This document shows positions 36,570-45,813 of a DNA stretch of 64,000 nt, piece after piece; the first letter of the stretch is position 1, and each line of letters starts with the position of its first letter. The notes under the pieces are model-generated. The model saw only the letters and a program-made list of their open reading frames with translations, was not told the origin of the DNA and did no database searches. The stretch comes from Magnetococcales bacterium WMHbinv6 (GTDB taxonomy: Bacteria; Pseudomonadota; Magnetococcia; Magnetococcales; Magnetaquicoccaceae). Where the stretch lies: contig PDZV01000006.1 of the NCBI GenBank assembly GCA_002753135.1, positions 47,975-111,974 on the forward strand, read 5' to 3'. The translations under genes were made by a program, and so were the position numbers.

Positions 36570-37781
36570 ATGGAAACCACTTCTGGACCATCTAGCCAAT
36601 CCGTGGGTGTTGTACAAACCCAATATGTCGAACTCTGCACCGGTGAAAAACGCCTCTCTTTGGATTGCGGGGCCAGTCTCGGTCCTGTACAGGTGGCTTA
36701 CGAAACCTATGGCACCCTCAACGCCGAGCGCAGCAATGCGATTCTGCTCTGTCACGCCCTCTCCGGCACCGCCCATGCCGCCGGGCGGCACAATCCAGAC
36801 GATCCCAAAACCACCGGCTGGTGGGACATCTGCGTCGGACCCGGTAAACCGTTCGATACCGATCGCTTTTTTGTGGTCTGCAGCAATAATCTGGGCGGCT
36901 GCGACGGCACCACCGGTCCTTCCAGCATCGACCCCAACACCGAACGCCCCTACGGGCTCACCTTCCCGATGATTACCATCGGTGATATTGCCCGTCTGCA
37001 AAAGGCCCTGATCGACCATCTGGGCATCAAACGACTGCTGGCGGTAGCCGGCGGCTCGATGGGTGGCATGATTGCCCTGCAGTGGGCTCTTGATTTTCCC
37101 GACAACCTTGAAGCCGCCATCGTCATTGCCTCTACGCCACGCCTTTCGGCGCAAAATATTGCTTTCAATGCCGTTGCCCGGCAGGCCATTATGGCCGATC
37201 CCCACTTCAACAACGGCAACTACTATGATAAGGAGCGCCCACGCAAAGGACTGGCCCTGGCGCGGATGATGGCCCATATCACCTATCTCTCAGAAAAAGG
37301 GCTGCACGATAAATTTGGTCGGCGTCTGCAGGATCGGGATAGCTTTTCCTTCGGCTTTGAAAACGATTTTGCCGTCGAAAGCTATCTGCACTACCAGGGC
37401 TCATCGTTTGTGAAAAAATTTGACGCCAATACCTACCTGTACATTACCAAAGCAATGGATTATTTTGATCCGTTTCCGGATCCACGCACCACCGCGGAAC
37501 GGTTGGCCAAAGTTACGGCACGCATTCTGGTCATGAGTTTTGACACCGATTGGCGTTTTGATACCTCCCGCTCCAAAGAGCTGGTCAAAACACTCCATTG
37601 GCACGCCAAACGGGTCACCTTTGAGGAGTTTCCCTCTCCACACGGCCACGATGCGTTTTTGTTGTATCAGCCCTTGTATCAACAGTCGTTGACCTCGTTC
37701 CTCAAACGTCTGCACCAGGAGTGTGTCGGCACCACCGAACCCCCCGCGGAAATCGTCGAAGGAGTGGATGGCATTGTCTAG
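36570..37781 (+). CDS. metX: Homoserine O-acetyltransferase/O-succinyltransferase (MetX)
   Basis: Alpha/beta-hydrolase acyltransferase that activates homoserine for methionine synthesis, 403 residues. Nucleophile elbow AGGSMGGMIALQW, catalytic Asp in MSFDTDWRFDTSRS and catalytic His in SPHGHDAFLL. The substrate-binding NLLGGC-type segment reads NNLGGCDGTTGPSSIDP. The ATG at 36570 follows AGGTAAGTGT; an in-frame start 18 codons earlier lacks similarity. The stop overlaps metW by 14 bp, the usual metX-metW arrangement. Confidence 0.93.
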   Translation: METTSGPSSQSVGVVQTQYVELCTGEKRLSLDCGASLGPVQVAYETYGTLNAERSNAILLCHALSGTAHAAGRHNPDDPKTTGWWDICVGPGKPFDTDRFFVVCSNNLGGCDGTTGPSSIDPNTERPYGLTFPMITIGDIARLQKALIDHLGIKRLLAVAGGSMGGMIALQWALDFPDNLEAAIVIASTPRLSAQNIAFNAVARQAIMADPHFNNGNYYDKERPRKGLALARMMAHITYLSEKGLHDKFGRRLQDRDSFSFGFENDFAVESYLHYQGSSFVKKFDANTYLYITKAMDYFDPFPDPRTTAERLAKVTARILVMSFDTDWRFDTSRSKELVKTLHWHAKRVTFEEFPSPHGHDAFLLYQPLYQQSLTSFLKRLHQECVGTTEPPAEIVEGVDGIV

Positions 37782-38415
37782 ATTACGTATTGATCAGGCC
37801 GTTATCGCCAAACTGGTGGATGAAAAATCCCGCGTCCTCGACTTGGGTTGCGGTGACGGTCTGCTGTTGGAGTATCTTTTCCACCACAAACAGGTGCAAG
37901 GTTTTGGGGTGGAAATTTCCCATGAAGGGGTCCATGCCTGCATCGCCCGTGGCCTGCCGGTCTATCACGGTGACATCGACCAGGGGCTCTCCGATCACCA
38001 GGATGACTCTTTCGATTATGTGATCCTCTCGCAGACCCTGCAGGCGGTCCGTCGCCCGGAGTTTGTGCTGCGCGAAATGTTGCGGGTGGGCAAACGGGGC
38101 ATTGTCTCCTTTCCCAATTTCGGTTATTGGCGCATTCGTGCCCATTTGGCTTTTCGTGGACGCATGCCGCGCACGCCATTGTTGCCTGCCAAATGGTATA
38201 ATACGCCCAACACCCATCTGTGTACGATCCTCGATTTTCAGGATCTTTGCCAAAACAATTCGATCCGTATCCTGCGCCAGATCCCCTTGGCCGCCGAAGG
38301 GAGTCAGCCGACCGGCTGGTTTCATGCCCGCCTCTCCAACTGGCTGGTCCCCCCCTCTGCTGCCAATCTGCTGGCACCTATCGCCGTTTTTCTGTTGGAA
38401 AAAGGAGAGTCATGA
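37768..38415 (+). CDS. metW: Methionine biosynthesis protein MetW
   Basis: SAM-dependent methyltransferase-fold protein of 215 residues: VLDLGCGDGLLLEYL, YHGDIDQGL, SFDYVILSQTLQAVRRPE and the family-specific SFPNFGYWRIRAHLAFRGRMP. MetW acts with MetX; direct control of MetX has been reported in proteobacteria. Translation is probably coupled to metX (14-bp overlap) and to hpt (ATGA overlap). Confidence 0.93.
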   Translation: MALSRLRIDQAVIAKLVDEKSRVLDLGCGDGLLLEYLFHHKQVQGFGVEISHEGVHACIARGLPVYHGDIDQGLSDHQDDSFDYVILSQTLQAVRRPEFVLREMLRVGKRGIVSFPNFGYWRIRAHLAFRGRMPRTPLLPAKWYNTPNTHLCTILDFQDLCQNNSIRILRQIPLAAEGSQPTGWFHARLSNWLVPPSAANLLAPIAVFLLEKGES

Positions 38416-38936
38416 ACCACATCCAACCTCTGCTGAGCGAAGAGGAAATTCGCGATCGGGTCATCGCCCTGGCTGCCGAAATTGCCCCGCAGATTCAACC
38501 CGGCACTGTGATCGTCGCTTTGCTGAAGGGGGCGTTCATTTTTGCTGCTGATCTGTTGCGGGAACTTTCCCGCCATGAGCCAGAGATCAACCTTGATTTT
38601 ATGGTCCTCTCTTCCTACGGCGACGATACCCGCAGCAGTGGTCGGGTGATGATCAAACTGGATTGCCAGCAACTGGTGGAAAATCAGGATGTGCTGTTGC
38701 TCGACGATATTCTGGACAGCGGCAACACCTTGACCTTTGCCAAAGAGCACATGCGCATCAAGGGGGCCGTACGGGTCTACACCTGCGTCTTGCTCGACAA
38801 ACCCTCCCGGCGGCAGACCCCTTTTAAAGCCGATTTTGTCGGTTTTACCATTCCCGACCGCTTTGTCGTCGGTTACGGCATCGATTATGCCGAACGGTAC
38901 CGGGAATTGCCCTATATCGGCTGTCTGACGGATTGA
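38412..38936 (+). CDS. hpt: Hypoxanthine phosphoribosyltransferase
   Basis: Purine salvage enzyme of 174 residues converting hypoxanthine or guanine with PRPP to IMP or GMP. The PRPP loop VLLLDDILDSGNTL, the flexible-loop Ser-Tyr pair (LSSYGDDTRSSG) and the C-terminal FVVGYGIDYAERYRELPYIG are diagnostic. ATG 38412 overlaps the metW stop (ATGA), and 7 bp follow before gph. Confidence 0.93.
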   Translation: MNHIQPLLSEEEIRDRVIALAAEIAPQIQPGTVIVALLKGAFIFAADLLRELSRHEPEINLDFMVLSSYGDDTRSSGRVMIKLDCQQLVENQDVLLLDDILDSGNTLTFAKEHMRIKGAVRVYTCVLLDKPSRRQTPFKADFVGFTIPDRFVVGYGIDYAERYRELPYIGCLTD

Positions 38937-38943
38937 ATGTTTC

Positions 38944-39636
38944 GTGATCACCCCTCTGTACGCTGACGCCCTGCTCTTTGACCTGGATGGCACCCTGGTT
39001 GACTCTGCCCCGGACCTGTGCGGGGCGATGAATCATGTGCTGCAACACCACCAGTTGCCCACCCTGGCCCTCGATCAGGTACGCCATCTGGTCGGGGATG
39101 GAGCGCGCACCCTGCTGGCCCGGGGCTTTTGGGGCGAACAGGCCACGCCACCGCTGCAAGATTCCGCCTTTGAAGAGGCGGTGGCCCGTTTTCTTGCCTA
39201 TTACAGCGACCATTTGAGCGACCACTCCCGGCCCTATCCCGGTGCGTTGGAGATGCTGCACCATTTCCGCCAGCAACAGATGCCGATGGCTGTCGTCACC
39301 AACAAACCCTATGCCCTTGCCCTCTCCTTGTTGGAAAAACTGCAGCTGCTGCCCTTTTTTGCCCACGTCTCCGGCGGGGACAGCTGGCCGCAACGCAAAC
39401 CGGCCCCGGAACCACTGCTCTATCCGCTGCAACAGTGGCAGATTCCCCCGCAGAAGGCGGTGATGGTCGGCGACTCGATGACCGACCTGCAGGCAGCCCG
39501 AGCCGCCGGTTGCGCCATGGTCTGGATGCGCCACGGCTACAGCCGGGGCATCGTACCAGAAACGGTCCACCCCGATTGCATCCTTGACCATTGCTGCCAA
39601 CTGCCAGCGACTATACAGCGCCACAACGATTCGTAA
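38944..39636 (+). CDS. gph: Phosphoglycolate phosphatase-like HAD hydrolase
   Basis: HAD hydrolase of 230 residues with a helical cap. Motif I LLFDLDGTLVDSAPD, motif II VVTNKPYALA, motif IV MVGDSMTDLQAARAAG and the Gph-like cap pattern (VRHLVGDGARTLLARG). It dephosphorylates 2-phosphoglycolate formed in DNA repair or by oxygenation. Start is GTG 38944; a nearer ATG (38937) is out of frame. Exact substrate uncertain. Confidence 0.87.
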   Translation: MITPLYADALLFDLDGTLVDSAPDLCGAMNHVLQHHQLPTLALDQVRHLVGDGARTLLARGFWGEQATPPLQDSAFEEAVARFLAYYSDHLSDHSRPYPGALEMLHHFRQQQMPMAVVTNKPYALALSLLEKLQLLPFFAHVSGGDSWPQRKPAPEPLLYPLQQWQIPPQKAVMVGDSMTDLQAARAAGCAMVWMRHGYSRGIVPETVHPDCILDHCCQLPATIQRHNDS

Positions 39637-39662
39637 ATTTTGTCCAGAAAGAGAATACCATC

Positions 39663-40544
39663 ATGACCACTTCATTAAAATTGGGCCTTCCCAAAGGCAG
39701 CCTGGAACAATCCACCATCGAACTGTTCGCCCAGGCGGGATGGCACATTACCCCCTTTTCGCGCAACTATTTTCCGGTGATCGATGACCCGGAACTGACC
39801 TGTTCGCTGGTGCGTCCCCAGGAGATGGCCGTCTATGTGGCCGATGGCACCCTGGATCTGGGCCTCACCGGCCAGGATTGGATTCGCGAACGGGATTGCG
39901 AAGAGAAAGTCATCCCCATCACCCTGCTGGAATATTCCAAAAGCTCCAATAAACCCTGCCGTTGGGTGCTGGTGGTGCGCAAGGATTCCCCGGTGCAAAC
40001 CCTGGCCGATCTGCAGGGCAAACGTATCGCCACCGAACTGGAACATGCCACACGCCGCTATTTGCAACAAAACGGCGTCGAAGCGGAGGTCATCTTCTCC
40101 TGGGGGGCCACCGAAGCCAAAGCCGTCGAAGGATTGGTCGATGCGGTGGTGGAGATTACCGAAACCGGTTCCACCATCCATGCCCACGGTTTGCGCATCG
40201 TCGACGAGGTGATGCAAACCAGCACCTGCCTGATCGCCAACCCGACCGCCTATGCCGACCCCTGGAAAAAAGAGAAAATTGACCAGATCTCCCTGTTGCT
40301 CTCTGCCGCCTTGGCCGCACGGCACAAGGTGATGCTGAAAATGAATGTCCATTCAGATAATATGCCAGAAATACTCAAATTTTTGCCGAGCCTGAACGCA
40401 CCGACCGTCAGTCGCCTGAGCGATGATGGGTGGTTGGCAGTGGAATCGGTCGTCGATCGTAAACAGGTCAGAATGCTGATTCCCCGCCTAAAAACGGCTG
40501 GTGCGGTAGGTATCCTGGAATATGATCTGAAAAAAGTGGTATGA
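39663..40544 (+). CDS. hisG: ATP phosphoribosyltransferase, long form
   Basis: First enzyme of histidine biosynthesis, 293 residues. N-terminus LKLGLPKGSLEQSTIELF, DLGLTGQDWI, and the PRPP loop EGLVDAVVEITETGSTI. The C-terminal 75 residues form the ACT-like histidine-binding domain of the long form (HKVMLKMNVHSDNMPEILKF), so no HisZ partner is needed. ATG 39663 after AGAATACCATC. It follows gph by 26 bp. Confidence 0.94.
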   Translation: MTTSLKLGLPKGSLEQSTIELFAQAGWHITPFSRNYFPVIDDPELTCSLVRPQEMAVYVADGTLDLGLTGQDWIRERDCEEKVIPITLLEYSKSSNKPCRWVLVVRKDSPVQTLADLQGKRIATELEHATRRYLQQNGVEAEVIFSWGATEAKAVEGLVDAVVEITETGSTIHAHGLRIVDEVMQTSTCLIANPTAYADPWKKEKIDQISLLLSAALAARHKVMLKMNVHSDNMPEILKFLPSLNAPTVSRLSDDGWLAVESVVDRKQVRMLIPRLKTAGAVGILEYDLKKVV

Positions 40545-40646
40545 TGTACTCTGGGTGGCATCGGTCTGCCAAAACGGATCGATCGGCAGCGATTCCATCC
40601 AGGGCGCTTAACCGCTTCGTTTGTCGGATAGGGAGTCGGAAACTGT

Positions 40647-40880
40647 ATGCACGGACTGGAGTTGCTGCTGGTTGGCATTGCTCTCCTTTTTGCCTGGACC
40701 ACCCTGTTGCACCACCTGCTCGGCCACCTGTCGCGCCTGTGTGCCCGATGGGAGGGAGGAAGTTTGCCGACCGCCAGCCCTTCCATTACCGAACAGAATT
40801 CGCCGGAACAAGAGAGAATCGCGGCCATTGCCGTCGCCATTCATCTCTACCGAAGCCGCATGCGCCGCGAATCATCTTAA
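40647..40880 (+). CDS. oadG: Oxaloacetate decarboxylase gamma chain-like protein
   Basis: Small membrane protein of 77 residues matching the OadG pattern. An N-terminal TM helix (GLELLLVGIALLFAWTTLLH) is followed by a polar linker and the conserved-type tail ERIAAIAVAIHLYRSRMRR, comparable to the (E)IAAIAAAI-YR of OadG. OadG anchors the alpha subunit to the beta subunit. Position just before oadA supports the call. ATG 40647 is preferred. Confidence 0.8.
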   Translation: MHGLELLLVGIALLFAWTTLLHHLLGHLSRLCARWEGGSLPTASPSITEQNSPEQERIAAIAVAIHLYRSRMRRESS

Positions 40881-40946
40881 CCCACCACACGTGCAGGCAA
40901 CACCCGCTCCCGGGTGTCTCTGTCCTTGTGCAAGGAGTTCGATACG

Positions 40947-42767
40947 ATGGCCAATAAAGCCTTGGGAATTACCGAAGTCGTGTTGCGCGACGCCCACCAG
41001 TCGCTGCACGCAACCCGGATGCGCATTGATGATATGCTGCCGATTGCCGCCCAGTTGGATCAAGTTGGTTACTGGTCGTTGGAAATGTGGGGCGGTGCCA
41101 CCTTTGACGCCTGTATCCGTTTTCTCGGCGAAGATCCCTGGGAACGTCTGCGCAGCCTGAAAAAAGCCATGCCCAATACCCGCATGCAGATGCTCTTTCG
41201 CGGGCAAAACATTCTCGGCTATCGCCACTACGCCGATGACGTGGTGGAAAAATTCGTTGAACGGGCAGCGGTCAACGGTATCGATGTTTTCCGCATCTTT
41301 GATGCCATGAACGATGTGCGCAACCTGGAAACCGCCATCCGCGCCACCCTGAAGGTGGGCAAACATGCGCAAGGGGCTCTCTCCTATACCCTCAGCCCGG
41401 TACACGATGTGCCCTATTGGATCGACATGGGCAAACGGTTGGAGGATATGGGCTGCCACTCCCTGTGTATCAAAGACATGGCCGGTCTGTTGAAACCTCT
41501 GGTCGCCTATGAACTGGTCTCACGCTTGAAAGAGACCGTCGCGCTGCCCATCGCCCTGCATTGCCACGCCACCACCGGTCTGTCCACCGCCGCCATCGTC
41601 AAAGCGGTCGACGCCGGTTTGGATATGGTTGATACCGCCATCTCTTCGATGAGCATGACCACCGGGCACTCAGCCACCGAATCGATCGTCGCCACCTTCC
41701 AGGATAGCGAACGGGACACCGGTCTCGATCTGCACAAACTGGAACCTATTGCTGCCTATTTTCGCGATGTGCGTAAAAAATATGTCTCCCATGAAGGGGG
41801 ATTGCGCGGTGTCGATGCCCGTATTCTGCTGGCGCAGGTACCCGGCGGCATGCTCTCCAACATGGAAAGCCAGCTCAAGGAGCAGGGTGTCCTCCACAAA
41901 ATGGATGCGGTGCTGGCAGAAATTCCCTCCGTACGCAAAGATTTGGGCTATCTGCCCCTGGTGACACCCACCTCGCAGATTGTCGGCACCCAGGCCGTCT
42001 TGAATGTGGTGCTGGGGGAGCGCTACCGTACCATCGCCAAAGAGACGCAGGGGGTGCTGCGCGGCGAGTATGGCGCAACCCCGGCACCGGTCAATGCCGA
42101 ATTGCAGGCCCGCGTGCTGCAACCGGGCGAAAAACCGCTCACCTGCCGTCCTGCCGATCTGCTGCCGCCTGAAATGGACAAACTGACCGCCGAACTGCAG
42201 AGCAGCGCCAAAGCCAAATCGATTACCCTCTCCGAACCGGTGGTCGATGATGTGCTGACCTATGCCCTGTTTGCCCAGGTCGGCATGAAATTTTTGGAAA
42301 ATCGCGACAATCCCAAAGCCTTTGAACCGAAACCCGGTACACAATTGGAAGCGGCACCCGCCAGCAAGAACACCGCACCGAACAAGGCAGCCCCTGCCGC
42401 ACCGCCCGCCGGAGGGGTGGAACACTATCGGGTGGTGGTCAACGGCCATGTCTACGATGTGGAGGTGGGGCTGGAGGGCAACATCACCTCAACCCCTGCT
42501 GCCCGCGCACCGGCAACACCGATCAGTACCGCTACCGTCGAAACCGGCAGCAAAGTGGAGGAGATTCCCGCACCGCTGACCGGCACCATCACCAAAATTC
42601 TGGCCCACCCCAACGAAACCGTGCAATCCGGACGGGTGGTTCTGCTGATGGAAGCGATGAAAATGGAAACGGAAATTCGCGCTCCGCATGCCGGGCGCAT
42701 TATTGCCATTCCGGTCCAGGTTGGCGATACCGTACAAACCGGCGACGCGCTGTTTCTGCTGGCTTGA
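40947..42767 (+). CDS. oadA: Oxaloacetate decarboxylase alpha subunit
   Basis: Biotin-dependent carboxyltransferase of 606 residues. N-terminal HMGL-like barrel: [56 protein letters not shown] (catalytic Lys), [11 protein letters not shown] (metal-binding His). Then the conserved PYC_OADA linker region and an Ala/Pro-rich hinge leading to a biotinyl domain with [12 protein letters not shown]. It removes CO2 from oxaloacetate via carboxybiotin. Start ATG 40947 with AAGGAG upstream. Followed by oadB after 16 bp. Confidence 0.93.
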   Translation: MANKALGITEVVLRDAHQSLHATRMRIDDMLPIAAQLDQVGYWSLEMWGGATFDACIRFLGEDPWERLRSLKKAMPNTRMQMLFRGQNILGYRHYADDVVEKFVERAAVNGIDVFRIFDAMNDVRNLETAIRATLKVGKHAQGALSYTLSPVHDVPYWIDMGKRLEDMGCHSLCIKDMAGLLKPLVAYELVSRLKETVALPIALHCHATTGLSTAAIVKAVDAGLDMVDTAISSMSMTTGHSATESIVATFQDSERDTGLDLHKLEPIAAYFRDVRKKYVSHEGGLRGVDARILLAQVPGGMLSNMESQLKEQGVLHKMDAVLAEIPSVRKDLGYLPLVTPTSQIVGTQAVLNVVLGERYRTIAKETQGVLRGEYGATPAPVNAELQARVLQPGEKPLTCRPADLLPPEMDKLTAELQSSAKAKSITLSEPVVDDVLTYALFAQVGMKFLENRDNPKAFEPKPGTQLEAAPASKNTAPNKAAPAAPPAGGVEHYRVVVNGHVYDVEVGLEGNITSTPAARAPATPISTATVETGSKVEEIPAPLTGTITKILAHPNETVQSGRVVLLMEAMKMETEIRAPHAGRIIAIPVQVGDTVQTGDALFLLA

Positions 42768-42783
42768 TACCGGGTCACCGCCC

Positions 42784-43950
42784 ATGGAATCCCTCTCCCT
42801 GTTCTGGCAAAACACCGGTATCGCCCAGGTCACCTTTGGCTCCTTGCTGATGGTGGGGCTGGGCACTCTGTTGCTGGTGGTCGCCATCCGCCAGGGGCTG
42901 GAGACCATCTTCCTCTTCTCTCTGGGTTTTGCTGCCATCCTGGCCAATATGCCCGGTTCTACGCTGGCCGATCCGGGCGGCATGCTCTATACCCTCTACG
43001 AAGTCGGCATTCGGGATGGCATGTTGCCCGCTCTGGTGCTGTTGGGGTTGGGTATTCTGGCCGATTTCGGGCCGCTGATCGCCATGCCTTCCTTGTTGTT
43101 TGTCGGTGCCGCCGCGCAGGCGGGCATTTTTGTCACCGTGTTGCTGGCCATGACCCTGTTCAGTGGCTTCGGCCCGTCATTCAACGAGATGCAGGCCGCC
43201 GTGATCGCTATCGCCGGAGGGGCCAGTGTGCCCAATCTGGTCTTTGCCGCCGACCGCATGGCCCCGGAACTGGTGGGAGTTGCCGTGGTCGCCATCCATG
43301 TTGCAATCGTGTTACTGCCAACCCTGCAATCGTTGCTCGCCGCTCTGTTCGTCAGTGAGCAGGAACGGCAGGTGGTCATGGGGGCGATGCGCCCGGTCTC
43401 ACCCTGGGAACGGATTTTGTTCCCGGTGCTGTTGCTGGTCACCTGTCTGTTGTTGTTGCCGGCAATTGCCCCCCTGCTGGCCCCCCTGGCCTTCGGCAAT
43501 CTGATGCGTGAGTCCGGGGTGGTCGGTCGTATTACCACCGGTTTGAGCCCGGCAGCCCATTCCGGGCTGTTGTCGCTGGCCACACTGTTGCTGGGGCTGG
43601 CCATCGGCGGACGACTGACACCGGACCGTTTTTTCTCTCTGGAAACGGTGAGCATTATCTTGCTGACCATCATTGCATTTGGCGTGGGAAGTGCATCAGC
43701 CTTGATGATGGGTAAATGGTTGTATCGGCAGTCGGCAGGTGCGGTCAATCCACTGTTGGGTGCCGCCGGGGTGGCCGTGGTCCCCTTGGCCGCCCGCATG
43801 GTACGCAAATTGGGCGCGGAAAACAAACCGCCAATCGATTTGCCGGCACCCATGCTGGCCTATGCCCTGGCGACCAATATGGCCGGCCTATTGAGCGCCA
43901 TTGTGGCGGCTGGCATCCTGCTGAGTCTTCTTGCCGGTAAATCCTGGTAA
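42784..43950 (+). CDS. oadB: Oxaloacetate decarboxylase beta subunit, divergent
   Basis: Polytopic membrane protein of 388 residues (canonical OadB about 430) that normally pumps Na+ while decarboxylating carboxybiotin. The family scaffold is clear: GMLPALVLLGLGILADFGPL, MAPELVGVAVVAIHVAIVLLP, FGNLMRESGVVGRI, NPLLGAAGVAVVPLAAR. But the Asp203 position of Klebsiella OadB (GGADGPT) is Ser148 here (GGASVPN), Tyr229 is Ala174 and Ser382 is Ala331. Asn373, Gly377 and Arg389 equivalents are kept. Na+ pumping is therefore doubtful. Confidence 0.88.
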   Translation: MESLSLFWQNTGIAQVTFGSLLMVGLGTLLLVVAIRQGLETIFLFSLGFAAILANMPGSTLADPGGMLYTLYEVGIRDGMLPALVLLGLGILADFGPLIAMPSLLFVGAAAQAGIFVTVLLAMTLFSGFGPSFNEMQAAVIAIAGGASVPNLVFAADRMAPELVGVAVVAIHVAIVLLPTLQSLLAALFVSEQERQVVMGAMRPVSPWERILFPVLLLVTCLLLLPAIAPLLAPLAFGNLMRESGVVGRITTGLSPAAHSGLLSLATLLLGLAIGGRLTPDRFFSLETVSIILLTIIAFGVGSASALMMGKWLYRQSAGAVNPLLGAAGVAVVPLAARMVRKLGAENKPPIDLPAPMLAYALATNMAGLLSAIVAAGILLSLLAGKSW

Positions 43951-44197
43951 GAGAGGGAGGGATGGTGTATAAGGCGTGCCGTGTTACGCTGTTGGGCAAA
44001 AATTTCCACAGCACTTTCGCCAACCGGTAGCCGATTCAGGATACGGTTGCGGAATCGACCGCCTCACCACAATATGCGGCGGGATAAAACCACCAGGGAA
44101 GGAAACTGTACGGCATCAAAGCCACTCTGAGAAGCAGGTGTAGGATCGATCTGCTGAGTGTGGATGTCCCTCATAACGTTTTAAGCGAGGTCCTTAT

Positions 44198-44506
44198 ATG
44201 GAAATCAAGCTGGAAGGTCGCCAAGTGGAATTGGGCGATGAATTATGTGAACGGATTCGCAATCGCATGACGAGTATGGATCAACGGTTCGGACCGATTA
44301 CCCATGCCCGGTTGAGTGTGGAGCGCAGCGTTCGCAAAATCGAGCAACGTGCTAAGGTTACGGCAGTGGTTCACATTTCCGGCACGACGCTGACGGTCAC
44401 CAAAGAGACCCCCACGGTTGTGGCTGCAGTCAACGAAGCGCTGGAAACCCTCAGCCTGGAGTTGGCAGAACACGTGGAAAAAACCAAAAAGAGCCATCGC
44501 GACTGA
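44198..44506 (+). CDS. hpf: Ribosome hibernation promoting factor, short form
   Basis: HPF/RaiA-family protein of 102 residues that binds the ribosomal decoding region and promotes dormancy in stationary phase. Typical beginning MEIKLEGRQVELGDELCERI and the RSVRKIEQRAKVTAVVHI core. No long C-terminal dimerisation domain. The upstream 247 bp hold no recognised promoter; a strong terminator follows. Not next to rpoN as in many proteobacteria. Confidence 0.92.
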   Translation: MEIKLEGRQVELGDELCERIRNRMTSMDQRFGPITHARLSVERSVRKIEQRAKVTAVVHISGTTLTVTKETPTVVAAVNEALETLSLELAEHVEKTKKSHRD

Positions 44507-44531
44507 TTGGCAGTGCGCCACAGCGCTCTTG

Positions 44532-44566
44532 AGCCGGGAATCGGGGGGTTCCCGGCTATTTTTTTT
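44532..44566 (+). terminator. Rho-independent terminator of hpf
   Basis: Nine-bp perfect stem AGCCGGGAA (44532-44540) and TTCCCGGCT (44549-44557), 8-nt loop, then an A and eight T (44559-44566). The T-run overlaps the stop codon of the opposing pilus gene. Confidence 0.9.
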
Positions 44567-45813
44567 CAATTCTCTGCCCAACGGCCCAGCGCAAAATGGA
44601 CTGGGGCCGGTATGGCCGGATCATCGATGGTCATGGCATTTTGCACGGCGGTGACGGCATCGCCGTCGTGCAGAATGGTCAGCGCCGAGAGAATGTTGCT
44701 GCTGCCCTGACTGAGCCAGCCACCATGCAATTGAAAAGTTCCCCCGCTCAACCGCGCCGTCGTCGCCGCTTCGGCCACAATCACCCCGTCCATGGCAAAG
44801 CTGCCACCACTCCACTCCATGTTATAGATGGTTCCCCCCCATGGTGGCGTCACCCCGGCATCGGCGTGGGCATACCAGGTCACATTGCCCGGCTGCGCGG
44901 TCGGATTATTGACCTGCAAAGCCCCTTCATTGCGCAAATATTTGACATGCAGACGGGTTCCCGCTCCGCTGGTGATCAAAGAGGCGCTCACCCCACTTTG
45001 CACCCACAGAGCATCGATATAATAATCACCTGGCGATAACTGAATGGTGGCGGGTCCGCTTGTGATGGTCACATAACGGTACTGGCCAGGAGCCAGCGTG
45101 TTGATGCCCGCCGTAATGCTGGGATCCGTCGCGGCACCTGCCGGAAAAAAAAAGGTGGGAAAACGATATTTTTCCTCGTCGCGGCCCGGACTGACAAAAA
45201 TGCGCACCCCCTGCCGATCGACCGCGTTGCAGGGCGTCTCCCAGGCCGGCACGGCACGGGTGCAATCTTCGGTCGGTGCCCCATCCCACATCGGTACACC
45301 GCCACCACCGGCATCGATGGTGATGCTGCCCAACCCCGGCTGGGAAAAATCGGTGCCAGCGGCATAGAGCGGGGCAAACCCGACCGTACAGCGCAAGCGA
45401 TGCCAAAGCAGACGGCGTTGGCCGCTGGCCGTGGCCAGATTGGGGGTGGCCACCTGCAGCTGCAGCTGTTGATAGGGCGGTGATTCTCCACCGAAAACGG
45501 TAACCGACGCCGCCAATTCGCCGCCCGCCCCTGCCGTCAACGTGCCACTGGTCGGCAGTTGCGCAAAATCACATTTATCTGCCGAAGCGGGGTTGGCCAA
45601 TTGAAAGCGCACCACCTCCTGCAACGACTCCAGCAGATAAAAACTTTCCATGCCCCGAATCTGTTCCCGGCTGATGTTGGCCGCCCGCGTGGTCATCTGC
45701 AACAAGGCGGAGGCCAGGGCAGTGGCCAGAATGATCAAAGTCAAGGTCAACAGCAGCGCCGAACCGCGCTCGTTCGTTCTGGCTCTGTCCGCTTGTCGGC
45801 TGGCAGGTTTCAT
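44566..45813 (-). CDS. mshP: Minor pilin-like protein, MshP/PilX type
   Basis: Secretion/pilus minor pseudopilin of 415 residues. A short basic leader is followed by a TM (GSALLLTLTLIILATALASAL) that, like PilX/MshP, has no Glu at mature position 5. The long C-terminal domain is beta-rich (many V/T-rich strands, with LHVKYLRN and DGVIVAEAATTARLSGG resembling a beta-helix). MshP is usually around 140 residues, so the fused C-terminal domain is unusual; it may correspond to an MshQ-like portion. Overlaps the stop of mshO by four bases (ATGA). Confidence 0.6.
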   Translation of the reverse strand: MKPASRQADRARTNERGSALLLTLTLIILATALASALLQMTTRAANISREQIRGMESFYLLESLQEVVRFQLANPASADKCDFAQLPTSGTLTAGAGGELAASVTVFGGESPPYQQLQLQVATPNLATASGQRRLLWHRLRCTVGFAPLYAAGTDFSQPGLGSITIDAGGGGVPMWDGAPTEDCTRAVPAWETPCNAVDRQGVRIFVSPGRDEEKYRFPTFFFPAGAATDPSITAGINTLAPGQYRYVTITSGPATIQLSPGDYYIDALWVQSGVSASLITSGAGTRLHVKYLRNEGALQVNNPTAQPGNVTWYAHADAGVTPPWGGTIYNMEWSGGSFAMDGVIVAEAATTARLSGGTFQLHGGWLSQGSSNILSALTILHDGDAVTAVQNAMTIDDPAIPAPVHFALGRWAEN

